Assembly (NCBI GenBank): GCA_034698045.1
Contig: JAQGAU010000008.1
Span: forward strand, 1-64,000
DNA: 64,000 bases
Origin: Paramacrobiotus richtersi
Lineage: Eukaryota > Tardigrada > Eutardigrada > Parachela > Macrobiotidae
Reading direction: 5' to 3'
A program made the translations under genes and the position numbers. Shown in pieces: positions 1 through 10,351 of the stretch; within the stretch, counting starts at the first letter, position 1, and every line of letters starts with the position of its first letter. The notes under the pieces are model-generated. The model did no database searches and was not told the origin of the DNA. It saw only the letters and a list, made by a program, of their open reading frames with translations.

Positions 1-2524
1 AAGCTGATCAGCAAGTACAAACAGGATCCCGTTAAAGTGTTGTTTCTGATCTCGATTCCCCAGTATTTCGACGTTGACTTGTACACTACCAATCATAAAG
101 AAGCGGTGAGTTTTGAGCTTTTTTACCTTGCACTGCGCGTCTGACTTGACTTATCGCCTGTGTAGGAACTGAACGCGTTGCTTGATCTCCTGAGTGAAGT
201 GTACGAAAAGTACGACAACACCGCCCTTTTGAAGGCGGCCGCCAAATCCCTGGACTGTCTGGAGCGCGAAGGCAGCGGGATCGTGAACCGTGTGGCCATT
301 ACACGCACCACCCTCCTCGGCAGTATTGTCAATAAATTCGAGGAGGCCTTTCCGCATTGGTTGGCCTTTAACGGGGAGAATGATCAGGAGTTGGTGTACC
401 ATATGGAGAGCAGTATCAAGCGCCTGTACGCTCTGTTGCTGGTCAGCGACGGCAGTGAACTGGATATTTGGGAGTCCATGCTACAGACACTGGAACGGGC
501 ACTCAGTCTGAATCAGAATAGCATCAGCGAGTCGAGCATCAAGTGCTGTATGTTGCTGCTGATATGGAAAGTGAAGGCGTATAAGAAGAGTTTGGAAGAG
601 CCGGAGATCGGTGCCTTGGAAGAGCACAAGAAAAAAGCAGAAAATTTTCTGGATGTCGTGCTGCGGGTGGTGGCGGATCAGGAACAGTCGGACGAAGTTA
701 TCCATACGGTACGACCGGTAGTGCGAAAATTTCTGTTTTATTTAGATATAATTGCGGTCCGTTAAACGTTTTTCGATTGAGATCACCAGTGAAAAAAAAA
801 TAAAACAATATTACTAATTTATTTGAGAATGATGCGGTAATAAGCTGAATGATAACTTGAGAAATGTATCATGATGACAAGCAGCAGATTTACCCGAAGA
901 TACCGTTATCTCTCGGGTGTACATGATAAATATATACCGCATGACTGCACGATATGATTGACTGAGTTTATAGGTTGGAAATGATGTCGTGTAATTCAAA
1001 GTTGGAAACATTTCTAAAATTTCGTATGCAACAGTTTGATAAACCTATTTACTGGTAACTTTGAGAAACAATAGTTCTTTGTTATTTCCATGCAAATTTC
1101 GTTCTTGGGTTGTTTAGGCATTGTTTTCGGCCATCGACACTGTCGTTGCCCATCAGCAGCAAGAAGGCGGCCAAGCGTGGAGCACTAAACTGCTCGTTCA
1201 GTTTTCTCCTGAACACCAGAGTACATTGGCCAGCTTCATCAGCACCCAGGTATTATCGAAGCCTCTGGCCGATGGGAATTCATCCGCCGCCTTTAATTCG
1301 GTGATCGAGGAGAAAGAGCGGGAAAAGCACGTTGAAGTGTTGTACAAGCGGCGGGCACTGCTGTTCCAGTTTGAAAAGGCCATGCTTTGTGCTGCTGTTC
1401 TTCCCCGTTATGCTTCCGTTGTGTTCAAACATGCCGTTGCTGTAAGTAATTTATCTGACGTTTTTCTATGGTATTTGTCAAATAATTATTCTGTTATTTA
1501 GTCAAATGCGGATTATGGGGATATTATCAAGGAGGCTATGAAGCGACTTCAGGAGATTAATCCGGTGTATTTTGCTGAGAGTATTGGTGCGACATTGGTA
1601 GAATTATTTACGGATATTGTTAAGAAGCGACGTATCACGCGCAACAGTCGGGATATTCTGGATGTCAAGGATATGGCGAAACGGTTCGCGGTGTACTTTG
1701 GGTCGGATAACAACCGATCGCGCTCCGCCATGGGTGCCTTGCATAAGTAAGGGTCGTCGGAGTATTTTCCGTTCCTTTATTATATATTAATAAAAAATAT
1801 ATTAATAATTAATAATATTATTATATTTTTTTATAATATTAATATTATTAATATATTCCTTTATTATATATTAATGATAAATATATTAGTAGTAAATATT
1901 AATACTATGAAATGACATTACGAAGTTGGTTCAGTACATGTCAAAATGGGTCTAAATTATTTGACCGTGTAACGTTCGTTTTCGCAGGTACTGTTTGGAA
2001 TTCATCAAAGCAGCAGCGAGCAACGACGACATCACCCAGCGGATCATATTCTTCGATATTCTGTCCGAATTTCACACAAAGTTATTACGAGAGGATAAAA
2101 TATCGTTGTAAGTGCTGTTTGCCATGTAAACAGGCACTTTTTGTCCTTTTTTATGCTGATAATTTCTTTCGCTTGTAGGGTGAATTTTATGGGAGCTATG
2201 GACCTCCTGGGGAAGAATTTGCCCAATGACTCCCTATTGCCGTTTCTGCAGTATCGTAATACATTGTCCATGAGTGGAATGCAGGGAGAACCGGAAGACA
2301 AGCACCGCCGGGGCCGACGGGTCAATCCAGCGCAGCCAAAGAACAATGCGGGTCGCGAAACCGTCGTTATTGCCGAGGCGGATTCGTCGGAAGCCGGAGA
2401 GGGCTCGAACATGTCCGATGTGAATAACGGTGGTGCGGAGGATGTGACATCCGTTGCCGGGAGTGTGGGCCCGGAGGAGAGCCGGTTGACGGTGGATGTG
2501 GAGAATTCCATGGCTGTAGCCTAA
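1..2524 (+). CDS. STAG: Cohesin subunit STAG/SA (3' part of gene)
   Basis: C-terminal part of a STAG/SA (Scc3) subunit, the HEAT-repeat protein that binds the Rad21 kleisin in the nuclear cohesin ring. The gene enters from the left edge, so its N-terminal half is missing. Exons: 1-105, 166-756, 1118-1441, 1502-1746, 1988-2107 and 2179-2524, with the stop at 2522-2524. The joins are phase-consistent; the donor at 757 (gtccgt) is the least certain. Diagnostic family matches are the 'IPQYFDVDLYTT' segment at the left edge, 'DYGDIIKEAM' at the start of the fourth exon, 'RFAVYFGSDNNRSR' before HK at its end, and 'FFDILSEFHTKLLREDK' followed by 'LPFLQYRNTLS'. The last about 80 residues are polar and acidic, shorter than the vertebrate tail. 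The 241-nt intron at 1747-1987 is extremely AT-rich. The family assignment is firm; which STAG paralog it represents is not determinable. Confidence 0.93.
1770..1905. repeat. AT-rich palindromic block with direct repeats in a STAG intron
   Basis: Almost pure A/T sequence inside the intron 1747-1987. A near-palindrome of TAATATTATTA units folds around a run of T near 1830. A unit reading cctttattatatattaat occurs twice, near 1773 and 1857. It looks like slippage or satellite-type growth; no coding signal is present. Confidence 0.7.
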
Positions 2525-3384
2525 AGCAGGTGAGAGTATGCTGAATATAGGGATTTGTCGCGGTGTCTGCAGCGTTTGAGGAATGGTAACGAAACTAGTA
2601 GTGATTCCTTGTACTGTAATATGACAATATCGTATTATAACGATAAGAAATCGATCAGTTTCTAGATCCAATGGAAGTATTTGAGAAATTGAAGTGTACC
2701 GAATTGGATTTTTAAAGTAAACGCACATCAGACATGGAAGATTGGAACAATTTGTCAAGGTTGTCTGAAAGTGTAGCAGTTCGATAGTTTTTGATGCTTC
2801 CATGAAAAAGTGTAGAAATTACAGACTCTTAAGGTAGATTTATGAGACAATGTTCAGGCAGATGGTTTGACGATGTTTACAAGTCTATAAAGCTGTCTTT
2901 TTGCATAAAAGTTAACATGTGTACGTTTTGTCGTTGTAGCGCGATTAAAGGGTGTGGAGCGCATCGACCCTTATGAGGATGGAGCGGTCCCTTCGCCCAG
3001 ATACAGTATCTGTTGAAATTGGCACTTGGTGTTGCGTTGTCTCCTTTTTGTAATTTTTCCTTGGAAGTAAACTGACATTTTACTGTATAAGCTGTTGTCT
3101 CAAGAGTCCTTGTCGTCATTCTCTGTTAAATTCCGCTGTTATAGACGCAATATTTTTATTTCAGTGGATAGGTTTTATTGTGGCTGTTTATCAAAAAAGG
3201 TTTTCTGTTTTGATTTTAGTTTTATCAGTCAAGTGTTGTGTGGATAAAATTGACTTTCCGTGTGTTCCGATCGTAACTAAGCCAGAGTGATTTTTTAAAC
3301 CACAATATAACAGATTTAGTTACTTGATAGTTTACATGATAGTTTTACAGTCTGGCATGCGCGGAAACAGTCTGATTTTTGATA

Positions 3385-3580
3385 GCTAAACTGATTGACC
3401 GAGAAAGAAAATTATGCGACGATATAATTACTCAGACACCAAATGTTTCGTAATACTGAAGTACAGTAATGCCTGCTGTCTTCATGGATAACATTTCTTT
3501 TATACTTCCGAGTCCGTGCGGATGTGACGTGTGAGTTTCTATCCATGGGATTGTCGACCGGCATTATAATCAATCGAAAT
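3385..3580 (-). repeat. Left arm of a diverged inverted duplication (promoter-like)
   Basis: Read on the minus strand, this block aligns with the plus-strand block 4075-4285 that precedes the peptide gene. Shared tracts in order: a CCGG(C/T)..TT(A/G)TT segment, a core reading cacacgtcacatccgcac and gactc, gcaggcat(t/c)act, and tttctcggtca. Both arms carry a TATA-like motif (tataaaag here, tataaag in the other arm). The right arm has an extra acgt in the core. The sequence that would follow the arm at about 3340 does not encode a signal peptide, so the copy looks orphaned or reused. Confidence 0.6.
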
Positions 3581-4074
3581 GCCGACTTGTCCATGCAATC
3601 GCTCGGTTGCGCCGTGGGAAACAAATTCAAACAATAGTTGCTGACGGATGTGAGCAAGAACTTATCCTTAATATTCGCCGAAATACTGTTCCTTGATAAT
3701 TTCACCCGCCGGTCCTGGTCCCGCCGTACGAAGTACCCTTCTACTTGATCAGCGTTAAGAAGACGCGTAGTATAACCTACAACGTAAATGCCTTACGTGT
3801 ATCAGCACTAGCAATCGACGATCAGTATCCAAACTCGACCCGTGGTATATCCGATGCGCCGATGCGGCAGGTGTCAGCTTCAGCTCGCGCGCGATGGTTA
3901 CAGTTAATTTACCGTAACTGACGGTCCTAAGACTCCTAACTGTTGTAACTGTAGCATATCAAGGTGTACAGGTACGGTAGGTATTTCTTGGGAAAAAAAT
4001 TATGCTCTTTTTATTCGGCGATATATTTCCGTTTGAACATCTTAATTTCTGTATCCTGGTATGATATTCACAAA

Positions 4075-4285
4075 TAACGCCGGTTGAAAATCCGGTGGGT
4101 AAAGGCTCACACGTACGTCACATCCGCACCGACTCAGAGTATATTTCCGCGCAACAATGATATAACTCTCCCGCTCGCATATAAAGAGATTTGCAGGCAT
4201 CACTTCAGCAATAAGAAACATTTTGAATCTTTGCACGTAATATTATATCGTGTCCAACTTGTTTTCTCGGTCAGCGTCATACAGT
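4075..4285 (+). promoter_or_regulatory. Right arm of the inverted duplication: probable promoter/5' UTR of the peptide gene
   Basis: The block carries the core cgtacgtcacatccgcacc, which contains an ACGTCA half-site of the CRE type, then catataaagag at about 4178. A TATA box there would put transcription start near 4205-4210, about 100 nt ahead of the ATG at 4304. The same core and a TATA-like motif recur in inverted orientation at 3385-3580. Conservation of the core between two otherwise diverged copies suggests a regulatory site; that is inference from sequence alone. Confidence 0.5.
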
Positions 4286-4303
4286 TAATACAAATTAGCC
4301 AAC

Positions 4304-4902
4304 ATGAACCTTTTCTCTGCCTCGATTCTCTTATTGGTCATTGTTGTGGTTGCGGTAAGTTCTCTTATCAAAAACTATTGTTTTCCTTACACGTCAAGCT
4401 GATAACACGAGACGCTGCAAACTGCGATTCTTTAATCATTTTCGTAAACAAGCAGCTCACAATTATCAGCAGTTGTAGCTCTTGCTCCCTAAAGAAGCGA
4501 AAGATATTGTTATTATTGTAGTTTAATTTTGCCGGTTTTATAAATAGCCATACAGTGTTTCGTACTAGTACAAGTCGAAATATAGATATAATATGTACCG
4601 AACAGGATAGCAGATAAAAAATAGCCATGTGTGTATGCATATATGTCCAAATACGCTATGGTAGCATATTTGCCTTGAGTAATATTGTTTCATGCACGAT
4701 GCTTATACAGTATGTCTGTCCACAGGAATGTTTTGCGACACCCTTGGAGGAAGCAGATGAGGAAGTCCACGGAATCGTCAAGCGCGGAATCAAGGTTGGC
4801 CGCCGGTGCTCGCGTAGCAAGCCGTGTCCTCCCGGTCAAACATGCGGTTACAGCCACGGTTCCAGCACTGAGGGACGTTGCAAGAGCGGCTTCGGCAAGT
4901 AA
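4304..4902 (+). CDS. Small secreted Cys-rich peptide precursor with dibasic and amidation sites
   Basis: Two exons, 4304-4354 and 4726-4902, joined in phase 0, encode 75 residues. Exon 1 is the signal peptide: MNLFS followed by a strongly hydrophobic run. Exon 2 begins with an acidic propeptide rich in E/D, then a dibasic KR processing site preceded by EVHGIV. The remaining 38 residues are cationic (GIKVGRR...) with four cysteines spaced C-x5-C-x5-C-x11-C, and end in ...SGFGK, so a C-terminal Gly-Lys is available for trimming and amidation. Signal peptide, acidic spacer, dibasic site and terminal GK together fit a neuropeptide or hormone precursor; a cationic antimicrobial peptide is the main alternative. 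I do not recognise the family. A promoter with a clear TATA box lies just upstream. Confidence 0.72.
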
Positions 4903-5731
4903 CCCACACAACCCGGGACGCCATGGATACATCATACAGTCAATATCGCGCATTTTATTCTTTAGTTTTTTTCAATCATACTAATTACGGTACCAATGCA
5001 GCCAAGTTATTAATGTTGATTGCGTAGTCACAAAGCGATCATTCGTTTTCCGCTTTTCGTATGGTTGTTCCTCCATGTAATGCGCTGTTTCGATCACTGA
5101 ACCTAAGTATGATACATAAAAAGCTAAAGAGCAGTTTACGTACGCATTTTGATTCCTAATGTAAATTATAAAAGGTCGATAACGTGATTTACAGGCTACG
5201 TATACAAGCTCCGGATCGGACATCCGATTATTTTTCTGCTTTCGGCTTGAATGTTTTTCTAATTTAGTAGGCTAACAGCCACGTACACCACGGGCACCAC
5301 GTAATTGTAAGAAAAAATATGATCTTCAGTCGTAAACAATTCAGTAACGCTACAACTAATTTTATACGGTAACCTGCATGTTAAATTTAGGATGAATAAT
5401 AATCATGAATTATTAGGATTGAGGATGAATTAGCTATTATCAGTAATAAACATACACATGGGCTCACTTCGGATATCACCGATCATGCGCACCGCACGGT
5501 ACAGCTTGAGGTTACCTGCGCCGTTGCGCGCAGGTTTTTTAGCCGGTTCACAAATTGTAGCATCATGTAAGTAACATTCCTTCTTAGCAACCCTTTACTG
5601 TGTTGAAAAATACGTATATCCTATGATCTCCGTTATGTTTCATGGCCAAACGGTAAACTGTACATACAATTCAAATTATTCAGTAGTTATCAAGTAAGCG
5701 GATTTTTTGTTGAATAATCTTCCTACGTGAC
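4903..5731. other. Gene-free spacer between peptide and BTB genes
   Basis: About 830 bp. No supported coding region. It contains a perfect stem-loop followed by a T run at 5514-5540, listed separately. Confidence 0.6.
5514..5540 (+). other. Perfect 8-bp GC-rich stem-loop followed by T6
   Basis: ACCTGCGC (5514-5521), loop cgttgc, GCGCAGGT (5528-5535), running directly into TTTTTT. This arrangement resembles the 3' end of a Pol III transcript, but I could not identify an upstream small RNA or internal A and B boxes, so only the structure is claimed. Confidence 0.4.
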
Positions 5732-7126
5732 ATGGCATCCCATCTCGACCTGAAGAAGGTTCCCTCGGCCGTACCATCCGCGAAATCTGCTACCGACCTA
5801 AAGAAGGTCCCGTCAGCTAAATCCGTTAAATCAGCAAAGTCAGCCGCATCCAACATCTCTGCTGCTCCCTCCAAGACGGTCCTTCCTGTCCCATCAGGAA
5901 CCCCCGTCGCAGCGGCTTCCTCCGGAAATTTAGCGCCAAAAGCTCCGGCTGCACCTGTAGCGTCAAATCCTGGACTGGTTACAGAAGAAACGATAAAGAA
6001 AAAGGCACTAACATTAGATGCAATCTCCAAATTATCGGCTACCCTTCCGGCGGATAAAAGAACCCATTTAGCGGCCACTGGAAAACAGTTACTTAACGCA
6101 TGGAGGAACAATAAATTTTGCGATGTGGTTATCAAAGCGGAGCACAGTTTGTTCTACGCGCATCTGGAGGTGTTTGTGGCCTTCACCGATTACTTCGAGG
6201 ACGTCCCTGCCCAGCGAAAGATTCAGCAGATTAATTTGGGTTTGGATGTGAAACCAGACGATTGTGCTGCGGTGTTGAAATATCTGTATTTCGGGGAACT
6301 GCAGGTTGGTAAGTATTCCAAGAATCACAAAACCTGGATTAGTAATTTCGGTTATTGATTGTATCATCATACGTAATTGTGCAGGCTAGTGCTGAAAATG
6401 TATACGGAATCTGGACGATCTCCAAAGCTCTGCATATTCACGATATCGATGTCGCCTGTGCAACGTTTATCGAACGCTTGCTAACGCCTTCCAATTTGGT
6501 TTACGTTCTGGAATTCTGCGAGCAAAAGAAAGTGCAGGATCTGCACGCAGCGGCATATGATCGGTTTATGGTGACCTTTTACGAGCAGACGGAGAGTCCC
6601 GTGTTTTTGGAGTGGGACGTTGATAAAGTGATCCGGTTACTTGGCTGTGACGACTTGAAAGTTAAGGTATGGTGTCCAAGGTTTGCTTCGTTCATTATGC
6701 AAAAACAACCACTTCACGATTACAATGTATGATGTCCTTTTACTGCTGGTTAACCGCAGTTTATTCTTTGTAGACAGAGTTGGATGTTTATGTTGCAATG
6801 AAGAAATGGATAGATTATAGAAGACCAGAGCGCATCGGATATTTGGAAGTTGTTATCGAACTGGTGAGATTCGCGCACATGACGAGGGACGAGCTGGTCC
6901 AATGCACACTTTTGGATCCGAGTTATCTTGAAGTCCTGAAGGTCAAGGAACTGTTAGCCACAGCCAATTGGTAAGAGTCTTTTATTATAAATTGAAGTGC
7001 AGCAGTTGTTTGGGCTGAAAGCTGTAAATGTTCACAATTTTTAGGTACATAACAATGCAGCAAAGTGGCAGACACTGGTCGGAGTTCCAGCTGCCTAAAC
7101 CCCGACATCCTCCAAGAAAAGAATGA
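5732..7126 (+). CDS. BTB/POZ-BACK domain protein
   Basis: Exons 5732-6304, 6385-6666, 6774-6970 and 7045-7126 give 377 residues. Residues 1 to about 110 are a low-complexity K/S/A/P tail with repeated LKKVPSA and KSAKSA units. A BTB fold follows: 'NKFCDVVIKAEHSLFYAHLEVF', with its interior read as 'FCDVVI...YAHLEVF' and the end 'LKYLYFGELQ', continuing as 'ASAENVYGIWTISKALHI'. The rest is BACK-like helical sequence ('LLTPSNLVYVLEFCEQ', 'ELVRFAHMTRDEL'). There are no kelch repeats, so it is a BTB-BACK-only protein, possibly a cullin-3 adaptor by family analogy. The first intron uses the weak donor gttggt; the nearby gtaagt at 6309 would bring in a stop. The basic N-terminal tail is unusual for the family. 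Confidence 0.85.
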
Positions 7127-7827
7127 AATTTCTTGCGTTAGCATTTCTTGTCTAGTGCATGTACTGTTGGGTATGGAGAATACCTTTTACTTATGGAAGT
7201 GGTCCGCGTCTGAGGTTCGGGCACATTTGGTTGGGAGTGTTTACCTGGACATCTAAGAATTAATTTTTAAAAATGTAACAGTAGTAATAATGAAAGAATC
7301 ACACAGTAACAATAAGATCAACAATTTCAGAAAGGACGTTCTGCACACCAGCGTTGCAATGTATGTACTAAATCGATGAGATACTAGCTAGTGTAATTAT
7401 GCAGTATGCATAACATATATAAAAATATAATACTCGGCCATGACTAGAAGTTACATTTCCGAACATATATTTTGTTACCACAGCGGATACAGAACGCGGT
7501 AAACTGTCATGGTATTGGCATACGTACTGCAGTTAGATTATGCACATTGCGGCGGAATTTGTATTTGTAATCTCAGGAAAACTGTAAATCATAATCATGT
7601 GAGACGCACAAGCAGAAACCCACATGTACAGAAGATGAACACCACTCCCAGGCAGTTTACGACGCATTATGCTAATTATAAACTTTTTCACTCTTTTTTC
7701 ACATCGTTACCAAGTATTACGCCTGATCATCTGAATCCAGCGTGAAATGATGAAGTATTCGATGGAATATGCAACTGGTTAGATCGGATGGTTTGCTATG
7801 CCGGATTAAGCTGTTTATGAACGCATT
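7127..7827. other. Gene-free spacer
   Basis: Scattered short frames only (for example 7509-7745 plus), with no domain, signal peptide or splice support. I see nothing else in it. Confidence 0.55.
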
Positions 7828-9415
7828 ATGGTCATTCTAAACCGCGCTACACTGTCGTACCAGAACAATGTTCCAATCCTGCGTCGCACCCACGAGCACA
7901 AGGAAGAGCAGTTCGCTGAGACATCCAGCAAGAGAACGCATATGCACCTTGAAAAACAAGGGATCACTGAAATTGTTAGTTCATCAAGTTTATTAGACGG
8001 TGTTGTACAATCACAATTATATTGGCAATACGGTTCACGCAATGGCTCTCTTTATAGGGCGAGCTCAGCCCTTATCCGCGGCTGCGGGTGCTATATCTAT
8101 TCGACAACAAGATCCAGGAAATTCAGAACCTCGATTTCTGTTCTAGCCTGACTCATCTGTATCTGCAAAACAACTGCATAACCAGAATCACGAATCTGCA
8201 CTGCCTACCGCATCTGAATAAGCTGTACGTTTGCCAGGTAATAAGTGAGCCCAGACCATGCAGGGCTCTGACTTTGATTTTGATTCTAATCGTCCGAGTC
8301 GGCTAGACACTTTCGTGTTTTACAGTTTACAGTGGTTTCACTGCGTATTGCACTGAGGGCCGCAGTAACTGAGGTCGTTTTACGTACGTTAAACCGCTTG
8401 ATAGGTTGATATTTGAAAAGCATATTCATGCTGTTCAGTCACCAGCTCCGGGGGCTGTGTGTATGAAATATGATACGCAAATTTGTAATCAGTGACCTTT
8501 GCTTGAAAGAATGCACTGCAGATATTTGAGCGGGAATCGAATAGCCATGCTGGAAGGACTCGAACGTAATGCAAAACTCAACGAAATCCATATAGATCAT
8601 CAGCATTTACCCCATGGAGAATCATTGGTGGTCGATCCGCGCACTGCACTAGCGCTGAAGGTACAGTAAACATCGTGATTTAATTACAATATCGTCCCAG
8701 TTGATCGTGATCTCGTTTAAATATGAATTAGCACTGTTTGCTAACCCTGGACATTTCGGGCAACAACATAGCGGACCTGGGCAGTTTTGAAGATTTGGAC
8801 AGTCTAACAGGATTGTTTGCATCGGATAACAAGCTCACAAACATGAACGTTCTTCTGAGCGCACTAGAAAAGTTTCCCAATCTCCAGCTCCTGAGACTCA
8901 CAGGCAACCCCATCGCTAAGACGATGCGATATCGAGAGAAAGTTGTTATGGCCGCGTACCGCTTGGGTGCGCTGTTAGTTCATTCTACTTGTAACTAAAT
9001 CAACGCACATCCAATTAACCAGTGTGTCTGCGATGTAGAAGAGCTGGATGGCAAAGCAGTTTCGCCTCAGAATAAGCAGTTCCTTACCAGCATGCTGCAT
9101 TCCCGTCATCCATTCCCTGCGTGCCAAGTACCATCTGGTCAAAGTTTGTCGGATACCAATGTACCGATTGGGTTGGAGCAGCTTTTGCTGCCAAATGTAA
9201 GCGGTACACGGGTCACGAATCACATGAAAACCACAGCGGACACCGACGGACCACTACGGTGCATCTTACCTGTCAGAAGCCGTGCAAAACTGAGGACAGT
9301 CCCTAGTGCGATGTTAGCGCAACAAGAACAAATTCTCCGGAAAGTATACCACCGAAAGAGTTTACAAGACAAGAAGGCTGTGGATTCCCAGTGGGATAAG
9401 GGCGATATGCTATGA
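7828..9415 (+). CDS. PPP1R42: PPP1R42-like leucine-rich repeat protein
   Basis: Exons 7828-7974, 8058-8224, 8522-8660, 8732-8966 and 9039-9415 join in phases 0, 2, 0 and 1 to give 354 residues. The LRR ladder matches PPP1R42 (LRRC67) closely: 'ITEI' then 'LRVLYLFDNKI', 'LTHLYLQNNCI', 'NKLYLSGNRIAMLEGL', a 'DPRTAL' segment, 'LTLDISGNNIADL', 'GLFASDNKL', 'LRLTGNP', and the cap 'ELDGKAV'. In vertebrates the protein binds PP1 and is found at centrosomes and the manchette of spermatids; a role in spermatogenesis or cilia here is inferred. The C-terminal about 120 residues are polar and basic and not obviously conserved. The join at 8224/8522 rebuilds a perfect LRR, which supports the model. Confidence 0.88.
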
Positions 9416-10351
9416 AGACAAGTTCTGTTTTCCAGTTGATTACAATTTGCGATAGAACAAAGACACCAGAAAGACTAGCGCATTTTGGCCTTGTGATCCG
9501 TCCTTGTCAGTAGCGGTGCTGTAAACGAGCGAACTAGTGAACCCGCCGAAATCGAGAATCGAGATCGTACAATAAATTAAACCCCGGTGTAAATTAACGC
9601 TCCTTGTGTGCCTGATGGCTGATCTTTTTAGTGTAGCAAAGAGAATTAAGAAAACAAAACAAGTTCATAACATTTATATGCATAACATCGCATTAATTTC
9701 GAAAGCCCTCAATCCAGCCGCCTCTTGAGGGCAAAGAACAGTTTAGGTGGGCACGCCGCATTCTCCCCAAAAATAAGGACCTGGGAACGTCACGCTTTGC
9801 TCACTAACAAACAGATCGCCGTATGTCATAGAAAGTTAGACAGTTTAGGAAAAAGAGAAAGTCATCCAGGAAACAAGCTCGCGTAATAAGAAGAACACAC
9901 CAATTAGAAGTACATATAGCTGGTAAGCTGCAGTGCTAAATCGCCAATCGAGAGTTTCATATATAGAGTATTGGGGTCAGTACAAGCCGGTGAGAACCGA
10001 TGAACGCGTACGAGTAAGTGGTCAGCCATTTTTATTTTCATCTCGATTTGGAGAACCTTTTCCTCTGGTCAGCGTAATTCTGTGAATTTCACTGATTTTT
10101 GCCACAGCCTAATTATCTGGTGAATTTCACTGCAAATCATATCGTATGTGAAAAGTTGCTTAGTGACCTCCCCTCTTAGACTACCTGTGCAAGCGCTCCG
10201 CTTTACTTGGCTCTGCAAACTGGAAAATCGTAGTGTGTGCTTGGTGTCATTATTATTGTTTTAATTTATTTAAATGGTTTTTGTACATCTCAAGCAGTAT
10301 CACATCATGCCATTGATACGAATGAGAAATTGCTGATAACTTGGTCATACC
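9416..10351. other. Gene-free spacer / SRPK upstream region
   Basis: About 935 bp without supported coding sequence. It probably contains the PPP1R42 3' UTR (aataaatt near 9573) and the promoter of the kinase gene. No TATA box stands out. Confidence 0.55.

Larger units (their letters stand above)
2525..4303. other. Intergenic region with no convincing gene
   Basis: Short open frames occur on both strands (2877-3119 and 3412-3705, both minus), but none has a recognisable domain, signal peptide or convincing splice context. The right half holds the two arms of the inverted duplication described separately. The last about 230 bp are the putative promoter and 5' UTR of the peptide gene that starts at 4304. 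Confidence 0.6.

Noticed and set aside
4726-4902. Reading the Cys-rich peptide as a venom-type toxin
   Set aside because: Four cysteines and cationic charge alone do not define a toxin. The dibasic site and terminal Gly-Lys fit a hormone or antimicrobial precursor at least as well, and no toxin family spacing was recognised.
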